64,000 nucleotides of DNA from Staphylococcus sp. KG4-3. Lineage in GTDB: Bacteria; Bacillota; Bacilli; Staphylococcales; Staphylococcaceae. This document shows, in pieces, positions 52,335 to 63,999 of the stretch (positions within the stretch are counted from its first letter, which is position 1; each line of letters starts with the position of its first letter). Where the stretch lies: assembly GCF_033597815.2 (NCBI RefSeq), contig NZ_CP166245.1, positions 1,612,001 through 1,676,000 on the forward strand. Reading direction: 5' to 3'. Under the pieces are notes generated by a model, which was not told the DNA's origin, did no database searches, and was given only the letters and a program-made list of their open reading frames with translations. Position numbers and translations under genes: made by a program.

Positions 52335-52390
52335 AATATTACTTAATAATTCATATAAAAAGCTAATAGAATCAACTACTTAGTATATTT

Positions 52391-53239
52391 TTATGTGATG
52401 TTATTAATAAACGTACTACCTAATACATCTCTTACATCATGTATAACTAAAAATGCTTTTTCATCTTCTTGGTAAACTAAATTTTTAATTTTAGTAACTT
52501 GAGATTGATGAACTACTACATAAAGCATGCCTGTCTCATTTTTTGAATATCCCCCTTTGCTAGGCAATATTGTAGTTCCTCTTCCGGTGAAATTATTAAT
52601 TTTATCTGCTATCATTTCATTTTTTTCAGAAATAATAGTTACTGCTTTTTTAGGATTAAAACCTTCAATGATAAAAGATGTTGCTCTTTCAGTAATAAAT
52701 AACATAATAATCGTAAATAACACATTTCTTAAAGGTAGAACAATTAAAAATGATAAAACTATTAAACTGTCTAATAAAAATATAGATTTAGACGTTTTAA
52801 AACCAAAATATTTATTAAGTATTCTAGCGATAACAGCTGGTCCACCTACTGTACTTCCTGTAGACAATACTAATCCTACACTTATACCAATTATCGCTCC
52901 ACCAAACACCGAATTAATTACAAAATCATCAATCCCTAAATTCACGCTTTTAGTCAACTCTAAAAACAATGACAACGCTGTATTAGATATGACTGTATAT
53001 ATTGCTACTGTTTTACTTAAATATTTCCATCCAATAATAATAAGTACTATATTTATTATTAATGAAGTTAACGCTGGTGATAAACCCAGTGAATATTTCA
53101 AGGCTAAAGAAATACCAACAGTTCCTCCATCTCCTAAATTAGATCCTAGTAAAAACCCATTTACGCCAATAGCATTTATAAAAGTACCAACTAAACATAT
53201 AATAATGTTTTTATAATGATTTACTATCATTGCCTTCAT
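52391..53239 (-). CDS. YitT family membrane protein
   Basis: The 282-residue protein has five or six membrane helices (NIIICLVGTFINAIGVNGF first) and a C-terminal cytoplasmic DUF2179 domain from about residue 200 (KKAVTIISEKNEMIADKI to DVRDVLGSTF). YitT proteins are of unknown transport role. It starts ATG 53239 with AAAGAGGG upstream. It is in a variable block, apart from its neighbours. Confidence 0.85.
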   Translation of the reverse strand: MKAMIVNHYKNIIICLVGTFINAIGVNGFLLGSNLGDGGTVGISLALKYSLGLSPALTSLIINIVLIIIGWKYLSKTVAIYTVISNTALSLFLELTKSVNLGIDDFVINSVFGGAIIGISVGLVLSTGSTVGGPAVIARILNKYFGFKTSKSIFLLDSLIVLSFLIVLPLRNVLFTIIMLFITERATSFIIEGFNPKKAVTIISEKNEMIADKINNFTGRGTTILPSKGGYSKNETGMLYVVVHQSQVTKIKNLVYQEDEKAFLVIHDVRDVLGSTFINNIT

Positions 53240-53439
53240 AAGTAATCCCTCTTTTTTAATAATTTATACGTAATATCATATTCAAATACTTAAAGGATAT
53301 ATTTTATATATTCTTTTTTATGTAAAACTAGCTCAACAAATTGAAAATTGAGCATTGTAGAAGTAATAGGTTACATACAGTTATATACCGGCCATAGAAT
53401 AAATATAGCCAATCTTAGTATGTTTTTACTTCAAAAAAA

Positions 53440-53491
53440 TACTTTTCAATAGCTCTCATTTGGTAGGATTAAATGAGAACATTGAAAAGTA
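53440..53491 (-). terminator. Terminator after the MHS transporter
   Basis: TACTTTTCAAT and ATTGAAAAGTA, with inner CTCATTT/AAATGAG, form a long stem (minus strand ends in TTTTTTTG). Confidence 0.85.
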
Positions 53492-53511
53492 CATTTTTTA
53501 TAACGAATAAG

Positions 53512-54915
53512 TTATTTATCTTGTTGGCTTTCTGAATACCACCATAATGAATCTTTAGGATTTTCAACAGCCACTTTAAATTCTTTTGCATTTGAAACAG
53601 TTGGATAAGAACCTTTTAATGATTGTTTTGAAGTATCTTTAAATAAAAATACTACAACTATAAGTCCAATTATACTAACAAATAACCAATAAAAGCCAGG
53701 CGCTAGATTGTTTCCAGTTTCATGTACTAACCAAGTAGCTACTAAAGGCGTAGTTCCACCGAACACGGATACAGCAATGTTAAATGTCCAAGATAACGTT
53801 CTATAACGAACGTTGGTAAAAAATAATGTTGGTAACGTACCCGGCATTGTACCTTCATATACAGATAACACGATGCCGATCATTAATAAGCCCATAAATA
53901 AGAAGGCTAAATTACCATTATTTAAAAACTGGAATGAGATTAATGAAAATACAATTCCTAATGTTAAACCTATACTGATAATTTTTTTATTACCAACTTT
54001 ATCGCCTAATCGACCGAACATTATTGCAAATGGTAACATGATTATGAGTACCACTGCTGTAATTGGTGTGCTAATCGTATCTTTGATGCCTACATTTTCA
54101 TCCAAATAAGAAGGCATATAACCTAACAATAAATAGTTTGTAATATTAAAGAAAGCAACAAAAACAATGCATAACAAAATATCACGTTTATTATCTTTAA
54201 TTATTTGTAAAATATTTTGTGTTTCTTCTTTACTGTCAGCTAAATCATTTTCAAAAATAGGTGATTCCTCTAAATGTGTTCTCAAATACAAGCCAAATAG
54301 TCCAATAGGAATACTAATGAAGAAAGGTATTCTCCATCCCCAACTTTCCATGCTACTGCTTGGTATTAACCAAAACATTATTGTCACTAATATTGAAGCA
54401 AGTATGTAGCCAGATAACGTACCTAACTCTAGTCCACTCCCTAATCTAATACGCTTATTATCAGGTGAAGATTCAGCAATATATACCATTGCACCAGCAT
54501 ATTCTCCACCAACAGAAAAACCTTGTAATATGCGAGCTAACAACAATATTATTGGCGCCCATATACCAATTTGATCATATGTAGGTAGAATACCTATTAA
54601 AAATGTCGAGAATGCCATTAATATAATCGTAGTTGTTAAAACGATTTTTCTTCCATATTTATCACCAATTTTACCAAAAAATATACCTCCGACTGGTCTA
54701 AGTAAAAAAGCAATAGCAAAAGTCGCAAATGTAAAAATCAATTTTATTTCATCATTATCAACTTGACTAAAGAAATTTTTACTTATAATCACTGCTAAAT
54801 ATGAATATAATGCAAAATCAAACCATTCCATAGCATTACCAATGCCAGTAGCAAATACGCTTTTTTTCGCTTGGTTAATGTCTACAGTATTAATTTTCCT
54901 TTTATTAAATTTCAT
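53512..54915 (-). CDS. Metabolite:H+ symporter family MFS transporter (ProP-like)
   Basis: The 467-residue MFS protein has twelve membrane helices and the MHS signature GIGNAMEWFDFALYSYLA (about 23-40), GKIGDKYGRKIVLTTTI near 88 and GRLGDKVGNKK near 300. Likely proline/betaine or a dicarboxylate; substrate is not shown. ATG 54915 has GGAG before it; the longer frame has no ribosome site. It sits between the YitT and AbrB-type genes in the variable block. Confidence 0.85.
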   Translation of the reverse strand: MKFNKRKINTVDINQAKKSVFATGIGNAMEWFDFALYSYLAVIISKNFFSQVDNDEIKLIFTFATFAIAFLLRPVGGIFFGKIGDKYGRKIVLTTTIILMAFSTFLIGILPTYDQIGIWAPIILLLARILQGFSVGGEYAGAMVYIAESSPDNKRIRLGSGLELGTLSGYILASILVTIMFWLIPSSSMESWGWRIPFFISIPIGLFGLYLRTHLEESPIFENDLADSKEETQNILQIIKDNKRDILLCIVFVAFFNITNYLLLGYMPSYLDENVGIKDTISTPITAVVLIIMLPFAIMFGRLGDKVGNKKIISIGLTLGIVFSLISFQFLNNGNLAFLFMGLLMIGIVLSVYEGTMPGTLPTLFFTNVRYRTLSWTFNIAVSVFGGTTPLVATWLVHETGNNLAPGFYWLFVSIIGLIVVVFLFKDTSKQSLKGSYPTVSNAKEFKVAVENPKDSLWWYSESQQDK

Positions 54916-55126
54916 GATACATACACTCCTTTTACTCACAATAAGACATTTTAGCACGTTTTAATTGCACGTCAATAAGCCAAATGATCCAAAAAGAAAA
55001 TGTATTCGCTTACTCCTTAGAGCAATAATGTAAAGAATGTTTTAAAAATTTTTAACAAATTTTTAATTATAAATTTAAAATTACACATAAACACACAAAT
55101 TATCATTATGTATTTTTATAAAAAAA
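54916..55126. other. Intergenic region upstream of the MHS transporter
   Basis: AT-rich, no ORF. It should contain the transporter promoter. I see nothing else. Confidence 0.4.
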
Positions 55127-55154
55127 TTAGCACTTCCATATTTAGAAGTACTAA
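55127..55154 (-). terminator. Terminator after the AbrB-family gene
   Basis: On the minus strand TTAGTACTTC pairs with GAAGTGCTAA, followed by TTTTTTT. It lies about 70 bases past the stop. Confidence 0.8.
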
Positions 55155-55223
55155 TTAAAAATTTTTATTTATTATTAAAGTGGAATATCCTAAAAGTTAG
55201 AAATATAAATAAAGACTTTAGTT

Positions 55224-56294
55224 TTAAGAATGTGATTTATTTCTAAACTTTAGGAAATAACTTAATAATGGTGCAATTAGAAATAGTATAAAGAATATTC
55301 TAAAGATGTGATAACTTGAAATCAATGCTACATCTGCACCAGTTTCAATTGCAACTAATACGATTTGACTCATACCACCTGGCGCAGCACCTAAAAACAA
55401 TTCATTAACAGAATGGTCGGAAACCATTGCAATAAATAGCACCATTACAAAAGTTAATAATATTAATAGTATATTTTGAAATGCAATTGCTACAGCGATT
55501 CTACCTTTCATTTGGTCTAATAATTTAGCAATTTGTATACCTATACGTATCATATAAATAACTTGTGCTGCAGCAATAATATAATTGTCTAAGGTAAATG
55601 TAACACCAGTTAATAAATTCCAACATATAAGTACTAATATCGGTGCAAGTAATTGTCTGGTCGGAAAATTAATTTTCCCCATAATGACATATACTAAAAA
55701 TACTGCAAGTGCTAATAAAAGTATATTTGGAATAGTCAATGCTTCGGTTAGTGTATTGACCATACTACCACCTGACGAATGACTACCAACACTGTCTTGA
55801 AAGAAATACGAAATAAATGGCACAAGAATAACAACAAATATAATTCTTGATGTTTGTGTTAAACTGACGACCATAATATTCGCTTTCTTATTTTCCTCTG
55901 CCATTATAAGCATTTGACTTAACGCGCCTGGAATCACACTTAATATTGCAGTTTCAGTATTTACCTTAGCAATTTTTTTAAAGAAAAAGGCTATTATTAA
56001 TGCAAGTCCTAATAGCATAACTGTGATTAATATAATAGTCAGCCAATCATCTTTGATATCAAAGATTACATTTTCGGTAAAAGTTGATCCTATTTGGACA
56101 CCTAATAATACCAATCCAATTTGACTTAGCCAAAACGGCCATTCAACTTCCATGTGAAAGCATCTAACACAAATGACACTTGCAATTATAGGTCCAAACA
56201 TAAATGGTAATAGTATATTTGCTGCATTTAAGATTAGACTTAATAAAATAGCTAGCAATAAAACGATGATATTATTTCTTAATTGTTTACTCAT
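55224..56294 (-). CDS. AbrB family transporter-like membrane protein
   Basis: The 356-residue protein has about nine membrane helices in two similar halves, with the motif pair VIPGALSQMLIMAEE near residue 120 and AAPGGMSQIVLVAIETGADVAL near 300, which define the AbrB/ammonia monooxygenase-like family. It is thought to be a regulator or transporter of unknown substrate. Start is uncertain: ATG 56294 (weak GTGAG) or ATG 56342, which lies right after the hem terminator. I prefer 56294. Confidence 0.78.
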   Translation of the reverse strand: MSKQLRNNIIVLLLAILLSLILNAANILLPFMFGPIIASVICVRCFHMEVEWPFWLSQIGLVLLGVQIGSTFTENVIFDIKDDWLTIILITVMLLGLALIIAFFFKKIAKVNTETAILSVIPGALSQMLIMAEENKKANIMVVSLTQTSRIIFVVILVPFISYFFQDSVGSHSSGGSMVNTLTEALTIPNILLLALAVFLVYVIMGKINFPTRQLLAPILVLICWNLLTGVTFTLDNYIIAAAQVIYMIRIGIQIAKLLDQMKGRIAVAIAFQNILLILLTFVMVLFIAMVSDHSVNELFLGAAPGGMSQIVLVAIETGADVALISSYHIFRIFFILFLIAPLLSYFLKFRNKSHS

Positions 56295-56349
56295 GTTCTC
56301 ACAACTTTCGTAGTTATCGTCATACTTAACTGAGCTATCCATATTAAAA

Positions 56350-56375
56350 CCCGATCAACGCATTGGTTGTTCGGG
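56350..56375 (-). terminator. Terminator after hemL
   Basis: CCCGATCAAC and GTTGTTCGGG form a 10-bp stem (one mismatch) with a six-base loop; the minus strand continues TTTTAAT. It closes the hem operon. Confidence 0.8.
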
Positions 56376-56388
56376 CATAATTTAAACT

Positions 56389-57672
56389 TTATACAATTCG
56401 ACTTAGAGCAGTATCGAACGCTTCTATAGTTTGTTTAATATCTTCTTCGGTGTGCGCGGTTGAAAGAAATGTACCTTCAAATTGTGATGGTGGTAAAAAT
56501 ACTCCCTCATTTGCCATTTCTCTGTACATTTGACTAAACATTTCTAAATCACTATTGTTTGCTTCTTCAAAGTTTGTAACAGGCCCTTCATTCAAGAAAT
56601 ATCCTATCATAGAACCTGCTCGATTTACAGTGATTGGCACATTATGTTTTGCAAACACTGTTTTTAATCCTGCTTCTAATTGATCGCCTAATTTATTAAA
56701 ATAATCATATGTTTCTTGTTTAAGTTGTACAAGAGTCTCATACCCACTAGTCATAGCTAAAGGATTACCTGATAAAGTACCAGCTTGATAGATATCACCT
56801 GCTGGGGCAATATGGTCCATGATTTCTTTTTTGCCGCCAAAGGCACCTACTGGTAGACCTCCTCCAATTACTTTACCTAAACAAGTTAAGTCTGGGGTCA
56901 CATTAAAGTATCCTTGCGCACAATTATATCCTACTCTAAAGCCTGTCATAACTTCATCAAAAATTAATAATGAACCATATTCAGTTGTAATATCTCTTAG
57001 TCCTTGTAAAAAGCCTTCAATCGGTGGAACGACACCCATGTTACCAGCAACGGGTTCTACAATAACGCCTGCAATGTCGTCACCAAATTCTTCAAATGCA
57101 ACTTTAATTGCCTCTAAATCATTATAAGGCACTGTAATTGTATTTTTAGCGATCCCTTCAGGCACGCCTGGAGAATCTGGTAATCCTAAAGTCGCAACGC
57201 CGGAACCAGCTTTAATTAGTAAAGAGTCACTATGACCATGATAACAACCAATAAATTTAATGATTTTATTTTTTCCAGTATAACCACGCGCTAAACGCAA
57301 AGTATCTAGTGTCGCTTCTGTACCAGATGATACCATACGTACCTTCTCAATAGATGGTACTCGATCTATAACAAGTTCTGCTAATTTATTCTCTTGTGTT
57401 GTTGAAGCACCAAAACTTGTACCCTTATCTACCGCCTCATGAATCTTATCAATAACTTGCTTGTTTTTATGACCTAAAATTAACGGTCCCCAACTTAGTA
57501 CATAATCAATATAAGCATTGCCGTCAATATCATATATCCTTGAACCTTCACCATGATCCATAAAAATTGCTGGTGTATCTACAGATTTAAATGCTCTAAC
57601 TGGACTATTTACACCACCAGGCATTAAATGTTCTGCTGCTTCCATTGCTTTTTCAGAATTACTGTAACGCAT
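56389..57672 (-). CDS. hemL: Glutamate-1-semialdehyde 2,1-aminomutase
   Basis: The 427-residue PLP enzyme makes 5-aminolevulinate. It starts [20 protein letters not shown]; the [20 protein letters not shown] region near residue 120 binds PLP, and the lysine is in [16 protein letters not shown] near residue 265. ATG 57672 has GGAGG nine bases upstream; other in-frame ATGs overlap the site. It is the last gene of the hem operon. Confidence 0.96.
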   Translation of the reverse strand: MRYSNSEKAMEAAEHLMPGGVNSPVRAFKSVDTPAIFMDHGEGSRIYDIDGNAYIDYVLSWGPLILGHKNKQVIDKIHEAVDKGTSFGASTTQENKLAELVIDRVPSIEKVRMVSSGTEATLDTLRLARGYTGKNKIIKFIGCYHGHSDSLLIKAGSGVATLGLPDSPGVPEGIAKNTITVPYNDLEAIKVAFEEFGDDIAGVIVEPVAGNMGVVPPIEGFLQGLRDITTEYGSLLIFDEVMTGFRVGYNCAQGYFNVTPDLTCLGKVIGGGLPVGAFGGKKEIMDHIAPAGDIYQAGTLSGNPLAMTSGYETLVQLKQETYDYFNKLGDQLEAGLKTVFAKHNVPITVNRAGSMIGYFLNEGPVTNFEEANNSDLEMFSQMYREMANEGVFLPPSQFEGTFLSTAHTEEDIKQTIEAFDTALSRIV

Positions 57673-57685
57673 TGTATCCATCCTC

Positions 57686-58666
57686 CTATTGTTCTTCATC
57701 TAAATATCGACAAATATCTTTTGAAAAATAAGTGATAATCATATCTGCACCTGCACGTTTCATAGAAATCATTTGTTCCATAACCACTGCTTTTTCATCT
57801 ATCCATCCATTAATTGATGCAGCTTTGGTCATACTATATTCGCCACTTACATTATATGCAACGACAGGTACATTTGTTGTATTTCTGACGTCTCTAATAA
57901 TATCTAAAAAGCTTAATGCAGGTTTAACTATCATCATATCTGCACCTTCATTTAAGTCACTATCTAATTCTCTTAAAGCTTCTCTACGATTTGCTGGATC
58001 CATTTGGTATGTTTTACGGTCGCCAAATTGTGGTGCAGATTCAGCAGCATCACGGAATGGCCCGAAGAAACTTGATGAATATTTAATCCCATAACTCATA
58101 ATAGGTATATTATGATAACCTGCTTGATCTAAGCCTTCACGAATCTCTGCTACAAAGCCATCCATCATATTACTTGGAGCAATGATATCAGCTCCTGCTT
58201 CAACTTGAGAGATTGCAGTTTTTACTAGTAATGGTAATGATTTATCATTGTCGACATCTTTCGTTTCTTCATTAATCACTCCACAGTGTCCATGGTCTGT
58301 ATATTCGCATAGACATGTATCTGCTACAATTAGTAAATCACTATACATTGATTTTGCTTTTCTAGTGGCTTCTTGTATGATACCGTTATGATCATAAGCG
58401 CCTGTACCTACAGCATCTTTTTCATTTGGTACACCAAAAAACATAATACCTCTAATACCTAAATCATAAGCTTCTTTAATTTCCTCACCAAGTAAATTTA
58501 AACTTATTTGATATATACCTGGCATTGATTTGATTTCTTCTTTAACATTATCACGCTCTACAACAAAAATAGGATAAATTAAATCTTCTTTTCTTATATG
58601 TGTTTCACGTACCATACTTCTCATTGATTTACTACTACGTAATCTTCTGTGTCTATCAAATTGCAT
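57686..58666 (-). CDS. hemB: Delta-aminolevulinic acid dehydratase (porphobilinogen synthase)
   Basis: The 326-residue enzyme joins two 5-aminolevulinates. The zinc cysteines are in [13 protein letters not shown] near residue 120, and the Schiff-base lysines lie in [16 protein letters not shown] near 195 and [11 protein letters not shown] near 250. It overlaps hemD by 11 bases and is followed by hemL. Confidence 0.97.
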   Translation of the reverse strand: MQFDRHRRLRSSKSMRSMVRETHIRKEDLIYPIFVVERDNVKEEIKSMPGIYQISLNLLGEEIKEAYDLGIRGIMFFGVPNEKDAVGTGAYDHNGIIQEATRKAKSMYSDLLIVADTCLCEYTDHGHCGVINEETKDVDNDKSLPLLVKTAISQVEAGADIIAPSNMMDGFVAEIREGLDQAGYHNIPIMSYGIKYSSSFFGPFRDAAESAPQFGDRKTYQMDPANRREALRELDSDLNEGADMMIVKPALSFLDIIRDVRNTTNVPVVAYNVSGEYSMTKAASINGWIDEKAVVMEQMISMKRAGADMIITYFSKDICRYLDEEQ

Positions 58667-59345
58667 TTGTTTCCCAACTTTCTATTATTTTGCTAACTAA
58701 TGATTCTAGCGTTTGAATTTCTGATACCGTGCCTTTAGCATGATATTGATGTAATGTTTCCAATGTTTGTAGACCAATTACAAAATAATGGTCAAAGTTC
58801 ACTGTCATTTCATGATTAAAATAATAACGTACAGCTGATGAGCTTGCGAAAGCTACAGCATCTATTTCACCTTTTTTAATCATCATTTTAACATCATTGA
58901 TATTATCAGTATGTGGAACTGGTTTATACAAGTCAATTTTCTGAACTATATAATTTTGATTATATAGTTCATCTTGTAACAAAGACCTTGCCGCATTACT
59001 GGAAGGCAACAATATTCTACTACCTTCTTCAGCACAAAACGACTCAAGAAATCCCTCTTGAGAATAGTCTTTTGGGCAGAAAGATACCTCCAATCCCAAT
59101 GACTTACAGTAGTTCGCAGTTTTCTCACCAATAACTGCTATCTTACCCACATTAACATGTTTTAGATATGGTTGAAAAAACTTCACCGCATTTTTGGACG
59201 AAAAAATAAGCCAGTCATAGTTCACATTCAATAAATTTAAGTCGAATGATAATGCCTCTACACGGATAAATGGTCTGTGTATGATACATGCATCATTTCT
59301 TTTAAATTCACTGGTTTGTGTCATAACTATAACTGGTCTCATCAT
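58656..59345 (-). CDS. hemD: Uroporphyrinogen-III synthase
   Basis: The 229-residue protein has the HemD two-lobe pattern ([55 protein letters not shown]), which is weakly conserved in sequence, so identity relies on motif and position between hemC and hemB. Start MMRPVIVM at 59345 follows GAGG closely; a GTG two codons earlier is possible. Confidence 0.9.
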   Translation of the reverse strand: MMRPVIVMTQTSEFKRNDACIIHRPFIRVEALSFDLNLLNVNYDWLIFSSKNAVKFFQPYLKHVNVGKIAVIGEKTANYCKSLGLEVSFCPKDYSQEGFLESFCAEEGSRILLPSSNAARSLLQDELYNQNYIVQKIDLYKPVPHTDNINDVKMMIKKGEIDAVAFASSSAVRYYFNHEMTVNFDHYFVIGLQTLETLHQYHAKGTVSEIQTLESLVSKIIESWETNAI

Positions 59346-59360
59346 TTTCACCTCGAAGGA

Positions 59361-60287
59361 TTATTGTTCTTCGTTTAGTGCTTTAATTATTTCGTAAGCG
59401 CCTTGCGCATTTAATACTTCAGTAACTTTTTCCCCGAGTTCAACTGGATTTGTACCACGCTCTGTGTGTTCATAACGTTCTTTGCCATCAGGCGACATAA
59501 TTAATCCAGTGAACTCAATTGTACCATCACTTTCTTTAGTTGCATAGCCACCGATAGGCACTTGGCAACTACCGTTCATACGAGTTAAAAATGTTCTTTC
59601 AGCAGTCACACATGAAGCTACATCATCGTTGTGAACTTTGCTTAATAAATCTAGTAACTCTTTGTCATCTGAACGACACTCAATACCTAAGGCACCTTGT
59701 CCAATTGCAGGGATTAATGTTTCTTTATCTAAGTAAGTCGTGACGATATCATCAGACCATCCCATACGTTTAAGACCAGCAGCAGCAAGAATAATAGCAT
59801 CATAATCTTCAGTTTCCAATTTACTTAATCGCGTATCAATGTTACCTCGAATCCATTTTATTTGTAAATTCGGGTATTTTGCCAAAATTTGTGCGCCGCG
59901 GCGCAACGAACTAGTACCTACAATACTATTATCTGGAAGTTCATCCAATTTAATGTGATTTTTAGCTATATAGGCGTCATATGGATTTTCACGATCTGGT
60001 ATACAACCTAATGTTAAACCTTCAGGTATAACGCTTGGTACATCTTTTAAAGAATGAATCGCCATATCAATTGAATGGTCGAATAATTCGTTTTGTATTT
60101 CTTTAACAAATAATCCTTTGCCGCCAACTTTTGATAGCTGTTTATCTATTATTCGATCACCTTTTGTTACTATTTCTTTAATCTCAATATCTAACTCAGG
60201 CTCTATTGCTTTTAATTTATCTATAAACTGTTGGCTTTGTGTCATAGCTAATTTACTTCTTCTTGAACCAACGACTAACTTACGCAT
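59361..60287 (-). CDS. hemC: Porphobilinogen deaminase (hydroxymethylbilane synthase)
   Basis: The 308-residue enzyme begins [27 protein letters not shown] near residue 127 and IRGNIDTRL near 146 are substrate loops, and [12 protein letters not shown] near 240 holds the cofactor cysteine. GGAGG lies nine bases upstream of this ATG (an adjacent ATG is also usable). Confidence 0.97.
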   Translation of the reverse strand: MRKLVVGSRRSKLAMTQSQQFIDKLKAIEPELDIEIKEIVTKGDRIIDKQLSKVGGKGLFVKEIQNELFDHSIDMAIHSLKDVPSVIPEGLTLGCIPDRENPYDAYIAKNHIKLDELPDNSIVGTSSLRRGAQILAKYPNLQIKWIRGNIDTRLSKLETEDYDAIILAAAGLKRMGWSDDIVTTYLDKETLIPAIGQGALGIECRSDDKELLDLLSKVHNDDVASCVTAERTFLTRMNGSCQVPIGGYATKESDGTIEFTGLIMSPDGKERYEHTERGTNPVELGEKVTEVLNAQGAYEIIKALNEEQ

Positions 60288-60336
60288 CATGCGCAACCTC
60301 CTAAAAATACAACTATTTATCATTTAATTTTTATAA

Positions 60337-61173
60337 TTATATCCCTGTCCATTGATGAAAATCAGAAACATGTGAAGCAAAAAATAAATTTATCATACTC
60401 AAACAAAATAAGATGATATTAAAATAAATTAATTTATGTTTAGTTAACATATGCTTCACTCTAAAAATGATATAAATGCCATATAGCAAAGTGATAACTA
60501 TCGACATAACCACTTTAGGATCAATCAAAATATTTAATCCTAAAGCATTGAATCCCCACTGAGCACCTAAGATAATACTTAAAATGATAAATAAAAAACC
60601 AATTAAACTACTATAGAATACAATTTGCTCAAGCGTAGCAACGCTTGCTATTCTAAAATATTTTTGATCAAATCGTTTTTGTTTTAAATTTTTATACTGA
60701 ATTAAGTATAAAATGCTATTTACAAAAGCAAAAGCAAATAGGGCGTAACTAATAATTGCAAATGTGACATGGACAATAAGCAATTCGTTGATTAGGTTTA
60801 ATTTTTCACCTGTACCATGGTAATGCATTGGTTGAAAAGTACTCATCGCAATAAATATAAAACCAATTAAATTGAATAAAAAAATTGAAAAATCTATTTG
60901 TTTAATAACACTAATCACAATAGAAATAGAAATAATCAACCATGCCAATGCAAAAAACACATCAAAAATATTACCTAAGGGTACTTGTTTCGTAGCATTA
61001 ATATAAAATGATAAAGAGATTGTTTGTAACACCCAAACAATCCCTAATGTAACAAATCCAATTCTTCTTACTTTATAAAACTTTTTGATAAAATCAAAAA
61101 AGTAACAAGCGATACTAAAAAAATAAAATAATAATATAAGTTCATTTAACCTTATGAACATAATTTCTTGCAT
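60337..61173 (-). CDS. hemX: HemX family cytochrome-c-assembly-like membrane protein
   Basis: The 278-residue protein has about eight membrane helices and the CcsA/CcmC-like core (VLQTISLSFYI, LIVHVTFAIISYALFAFAFVN, LGAQWGFNALGLN). In Bacillus and S. aureus HemX lowers the level of HemA, the first hem enzyme. It lies between hemA and hemC. Its ribosome site is weak (GGTGATG). Confidence 0.92.
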   Translation of the reverse strand: MQEIMFIRLNELILLFYFFSIACYFFDFIKKFYKVRRIGFVTLGIVWVLQTISLSFYINATKQVPLGNIFDVFFALAWLIISISIVISVIKQIDFSIFLFNLIGFIFIAMSTFQPMHYHGTGEKLNLINELLIVHVTFAIISYALFAFAFVNSILYLIQYKNLKQKRFDQKYFRIASVATLEQIVFYSSLIGFLFIILSIILGAQWGFNALGLNILIDPKVVMSIVITLLYGIYIIFRVKHMLTKHKLIYFNIILFCLSMINLFFASHVSDFHQWTGI

Positions 61174-61194
61174 ATCATCACCATTTGAATATGC

Positions 61195-62529
61195 TTATTC
61201 AAAACTCAATATTTGGCTGTTTACCACCTTATTAGTAGTTTCTTTTTTAGATTCATATGCATTTTCAGCCTCAATGTCAAAAATGTTTTGAAATAGCTCT
61301 AATTTTTCGGTACTTTTCTTATCACTACTTAATTCTTTAGCTTGTTTTATAGGATCTTTCAACATTTGATTGATAATACTTTTCGTGTGTTTTGAGATTA
61401 TTTTTCGTTCTCTTTCTGATAATCCAGGTAATTTGCGATCTAAACTATCCATAGTATCTTCTTGAATATTCATTGCTTTTTCTCTTAATGCACGAATAAC
61501 TGGTACAACACCTAGCATGTTCACCCATTCATTATGCGCTGAAATTTCATTTGGAATACTTTGCATAATTTGATCAGCTGCATTTTGACGTTCTCTCAAA
61601 TTGGCATCTACCAACCCTTTTAAGTCATCTACATCATAATTAAACACATCTGCTATTGCATCAATTGTAGGTTCAATATCCCTAGGAACTGCAATATCAA
61701 TTAATACTAAAGAATCATTTTTACGTTCAGACGCACATGATTGCAACATTTTATTCGTTACAATATATTCATCAGAACTTGTTGAACTGATTACTATGTC
61801 CACGTTTGCTAAAAGTTGCGGTAAAGATGTCATTGCTTCAAATTTCACGTTATGTTTCATTGCTAGATTTTGAGCTTTACTCAAAGTTCTATTTACAATC
61901 GTAATATCTGTTACACCTGAACCGATTAAATTAAGAAGTGATAGTTCACTCATATCCCCTGCACCAATGATTAAAGCTTGCTTATTACTAATTTTGCCAA
62001 ACACTTTTTTACTTAGTTCAACTGCAGCATACGAAACACTTACTGCATTATCAGCAATATCTGTTTCATTATGTGCTTTTTTCGCAAAAGTAATTGCTTG
62101 TTTAAATAAATGATTAAAGATTGTACCTGTTGTATCTTCTTCTTGAGCAATAAAAAATGCATTTCTTATTTGTCCAAGAATTTGTGTTTCTCCTAGAACT
62201 ACAGAATCTAAACCTGAAGTAACTTGCAATAAATGTTTTACTGCATCGTCCCCCACTTTTACTTCAGTCATTTGTTTAATTTCTTCAACATCAAAACCAA
62301 AGGATCTCGCTAAAAATCTTTGAATATAATAGCGACCCGTATGAATTTGATCTGTTACAGCATATACTTCTGTACGATTACAAGTTGATAATATCACGTT
62401 TTCTAATATAGATTTCGTTTCATATAAACCAACATTGGCTGAACGTATGGCATCATCCTTAAAAGCAACTTTTTCTCTAAGTGCTACATCTGCTGTGCGA
62501 TGATTTATGCTAACCGCAATTAAATGCAT
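61195..62529 (-). CDS. hemA: Glutamyl-tRNA reductase
   Basis: The 444-residue enzyme starts [20 protein letters not shown]; catalytic cysteine in [14 protein letters not shown] near residue 50, the NADPH-binding [19 protein letters not shown] near 190, and the C-terminal dimerisation helix domain. First gene of hemA-hemX-hemC-hemD-hemB-hemL, with a 170-base upstream gap. Confidence 0.97.
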   Translation of the reverse strand: MHLIAVSINHRTADVALREKVAFKDDAIRSANVGLYETKSILENVILSTCNRTEVYAVTDQIHTGRYYIQRFLARSFGFDVEEIKQMTEVKVGDDAVKHLLQVTSGLDSVVLGETQILGQIRNAFFIAQEEDTTGTIFNHLFKQAITFAKKAHNETDIADNAVSVSYAAVELSKKVFGKISNKQALIIGAGDMSELSLLNLIGSGVTDITIVNRTLSKAQNLAMKHNVKFEAMTSLPQLLANVDIVISSTSSDEYIVTNKMLQSCASERKNDSLVLIDIAVPRDIEPTIDAIADVFNYDVDDLKGLVDANLRERQNAADQIMQSIPNEISAHNEWVNMLGVVPVIRALREKAMNIQEDTMDSLDRKLPGLSERERKIISKHTKSIINQMLKDPIKQAKELSSDKKSTEKLELFQNIFDIEAENAYESKKETTNKVVNSQILSFE

Positions 62530-62702
62530 TTATAACGCCCTCCATACATATTACAATAAGTAAATTATAACACAATTATAGCTTGAGTTAAGTAACTTGC
62601 ACCAGTAAATTAGAAGAATTATAATTTACATTCATATTGTTGTCATAATTAAACTCAAATACAATTCATCCTTAATAGTTTTAATAACTTTTTTATTAGT
62701 TA

Positions 62703-63290
62703 CTAAAGATATTTAGCAATAATATTCCAAATCTGTTGTTGATTATTATTTTTGATTGAAGAGTAGCTTATAATTTCATCTTCAGGTTCCATTTCTAATT
62801 TTTGTTGTACATTAGCTAAATGTTTTTGCACTTTACCTTTAGCAATCTTATCTTCTTTTGTAGCTACGACAAAGGTTGGAATCTCATAATATTTTAAATA
62901 ATTATACATTAAGATATCGTCTTCAGTCGGATTATGTCTTAAGTCTACAAGTTGTATAACTAGTTTTAATTCTTCTCTTTGTGAGATATATTTTTCTATC
63001 ATTATTCCAAAAGCTTCACGTTGCTTTTTACTTACTTTTGCATACCCATAACCAGGCACGTCTACAAATACAAGTTGGTTGTCTATATTATAAAAATTCA
63101 GTGTTTGAGTTTTACCTGGTTGTTGTGACGTACGCGCCATATTCTTTCTGCCAATCATACTATTTATAAATGTTGATTTTCCCACATTAGATCTACCACT
63201 TAAGCCAACTTCACTTAATCCAGTTTCTGGATATTGTTCTGGCTTCACAGCACTTATTAATAATTCTATTTCGTTAGGATTAATTTTCAT
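62703..63290 (-). CDS. engB: Ribosome biogenesis GTP-binding protein YsxC/EngB
   Basis: The 195-residue GTPase has P-loop [14 protein letters not shown] near residue 30, switch [11 protein letters not shown], and the G4 ATKEDK near 140. It is essential for 50S ribosome assembly. It precedes hemA on the same strand, with a 173-base gap, and follows clpX, the usual order in staphylococci. Confidence 0.96.
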   Translation of the reverse strand: MKINPNEIELLISAVKPEQYPETGLSEVGLSGRSNVGKSTFINSMIGRKNMARTSQQPGKTQTLNFYNIDNQLVFVDVPGYGYAKVSKKQREAFGIMIEKYISQREELKLVIQLVDLRHNPTEDDILMYNYLKYYEIPTFVVATKEDKIAKGKVQKHLANVQQKLEMEPEDEIISYSSIKNNNQQQIWNIIAKYL

Positions 63291-63390
63291 TATCGACCCT
63301 CTTTTCTTCTAAATTCACTTGTTAATTATATTACACAAAGTCTAATATGAATATGTATTTTTTAAATATCACATTATTTTCATAAAAAAT

Positions 63391-63420
63391 GAGGCCGGAC
63401 ATCATAAACGTGTCGGCCTC
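63391..63420 (-). terminator. Terminator after clpX
   Basis: GAGGCCGGAC and GTGTCGGCCTC form a GC-rich stem with one bulged G; the minus strand continues ATTTTTTAT. It separates clpX from engB. Confidence 0.85.
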
Positions 63421-63567
63421 AAATATGATATTGACAATAATAAACAAATTTGAAAAAGTATTTATTTAAACTCAATTCAAAGTTTGTTTCTTATGCCAAG
63501 TTTGCATTATAAAATGAATATTCTTAAAAAGTATATACTATAAATACTTTCTTACTTTATAGATAAA

Positions 63568-63999
63568 TTACGCAGAAGTTTGTTCCTTGTTTACAAGATT
63601 ACCTTCTTTATCATATAGTTCAGGATTTTTTTCTTCAGTTATTGTTTGGTCTGTGATGACAACTTTTACAACACCATCTGTAGATGGTACATCATACATA
63701 ATGTCAATTAAAGCTTCTTCAATAATTGAACGTAATCCACGTGCACCTGTTTTACGTTCTATTGCTTTGTTACTAATTGCAGATAACGCTTCGTCTGTAA
63801 ACACTAACTCAACATCATCCAATTCAAGCATTTTAGTATATTGTTTTACCAATGCATTTTTAGGTTGCGTTAAGATATTTTTTAACGCATCAACGTCTAA
63901 CGTTTCAAGATTAGCTACGATTGGTACACGACCAATAAATTCAGGAATTAAACCATATGATTGTAAATCTTCTGGTCTAATTTGTTCAAGAATAGCATC
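63568..63999 (-). CDS. clpX: ATP-dependent Clp protease ATP-binding subunit ClpX (3' part; 5' beyond window)
   Basis: The open frame enters from the right edge and reads [20 protein letters not shown] then [32 protein letters not shown] and ends at 63568. [15 protein letters not shown] is the sensor-2 region. Only about the last 143 residues of ClpX are present. A simple ATG-based call at 63852 would cut the real frame. Confidence 0.95.
   Translation of the reverse strand, partial: DAILEQIRPEDLQSYGLIPEFIGRVPIVANLETLDVDALKNILTQPKNALVKQYTKMLELDDVELVFTDEALSAISNKAIERKTGARGLRSIIEEALIDIMYDVPSTDGVVKVVITDQTITEEKNPELYDKEGNLVNKEQTSA

Noticed and set aside
52527..53216. 229-codon plus-strand frame opposite the YitT gene
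   Set aside because: Long only because YitT codon choice leaves the antisense open; no ribosome site and no family.
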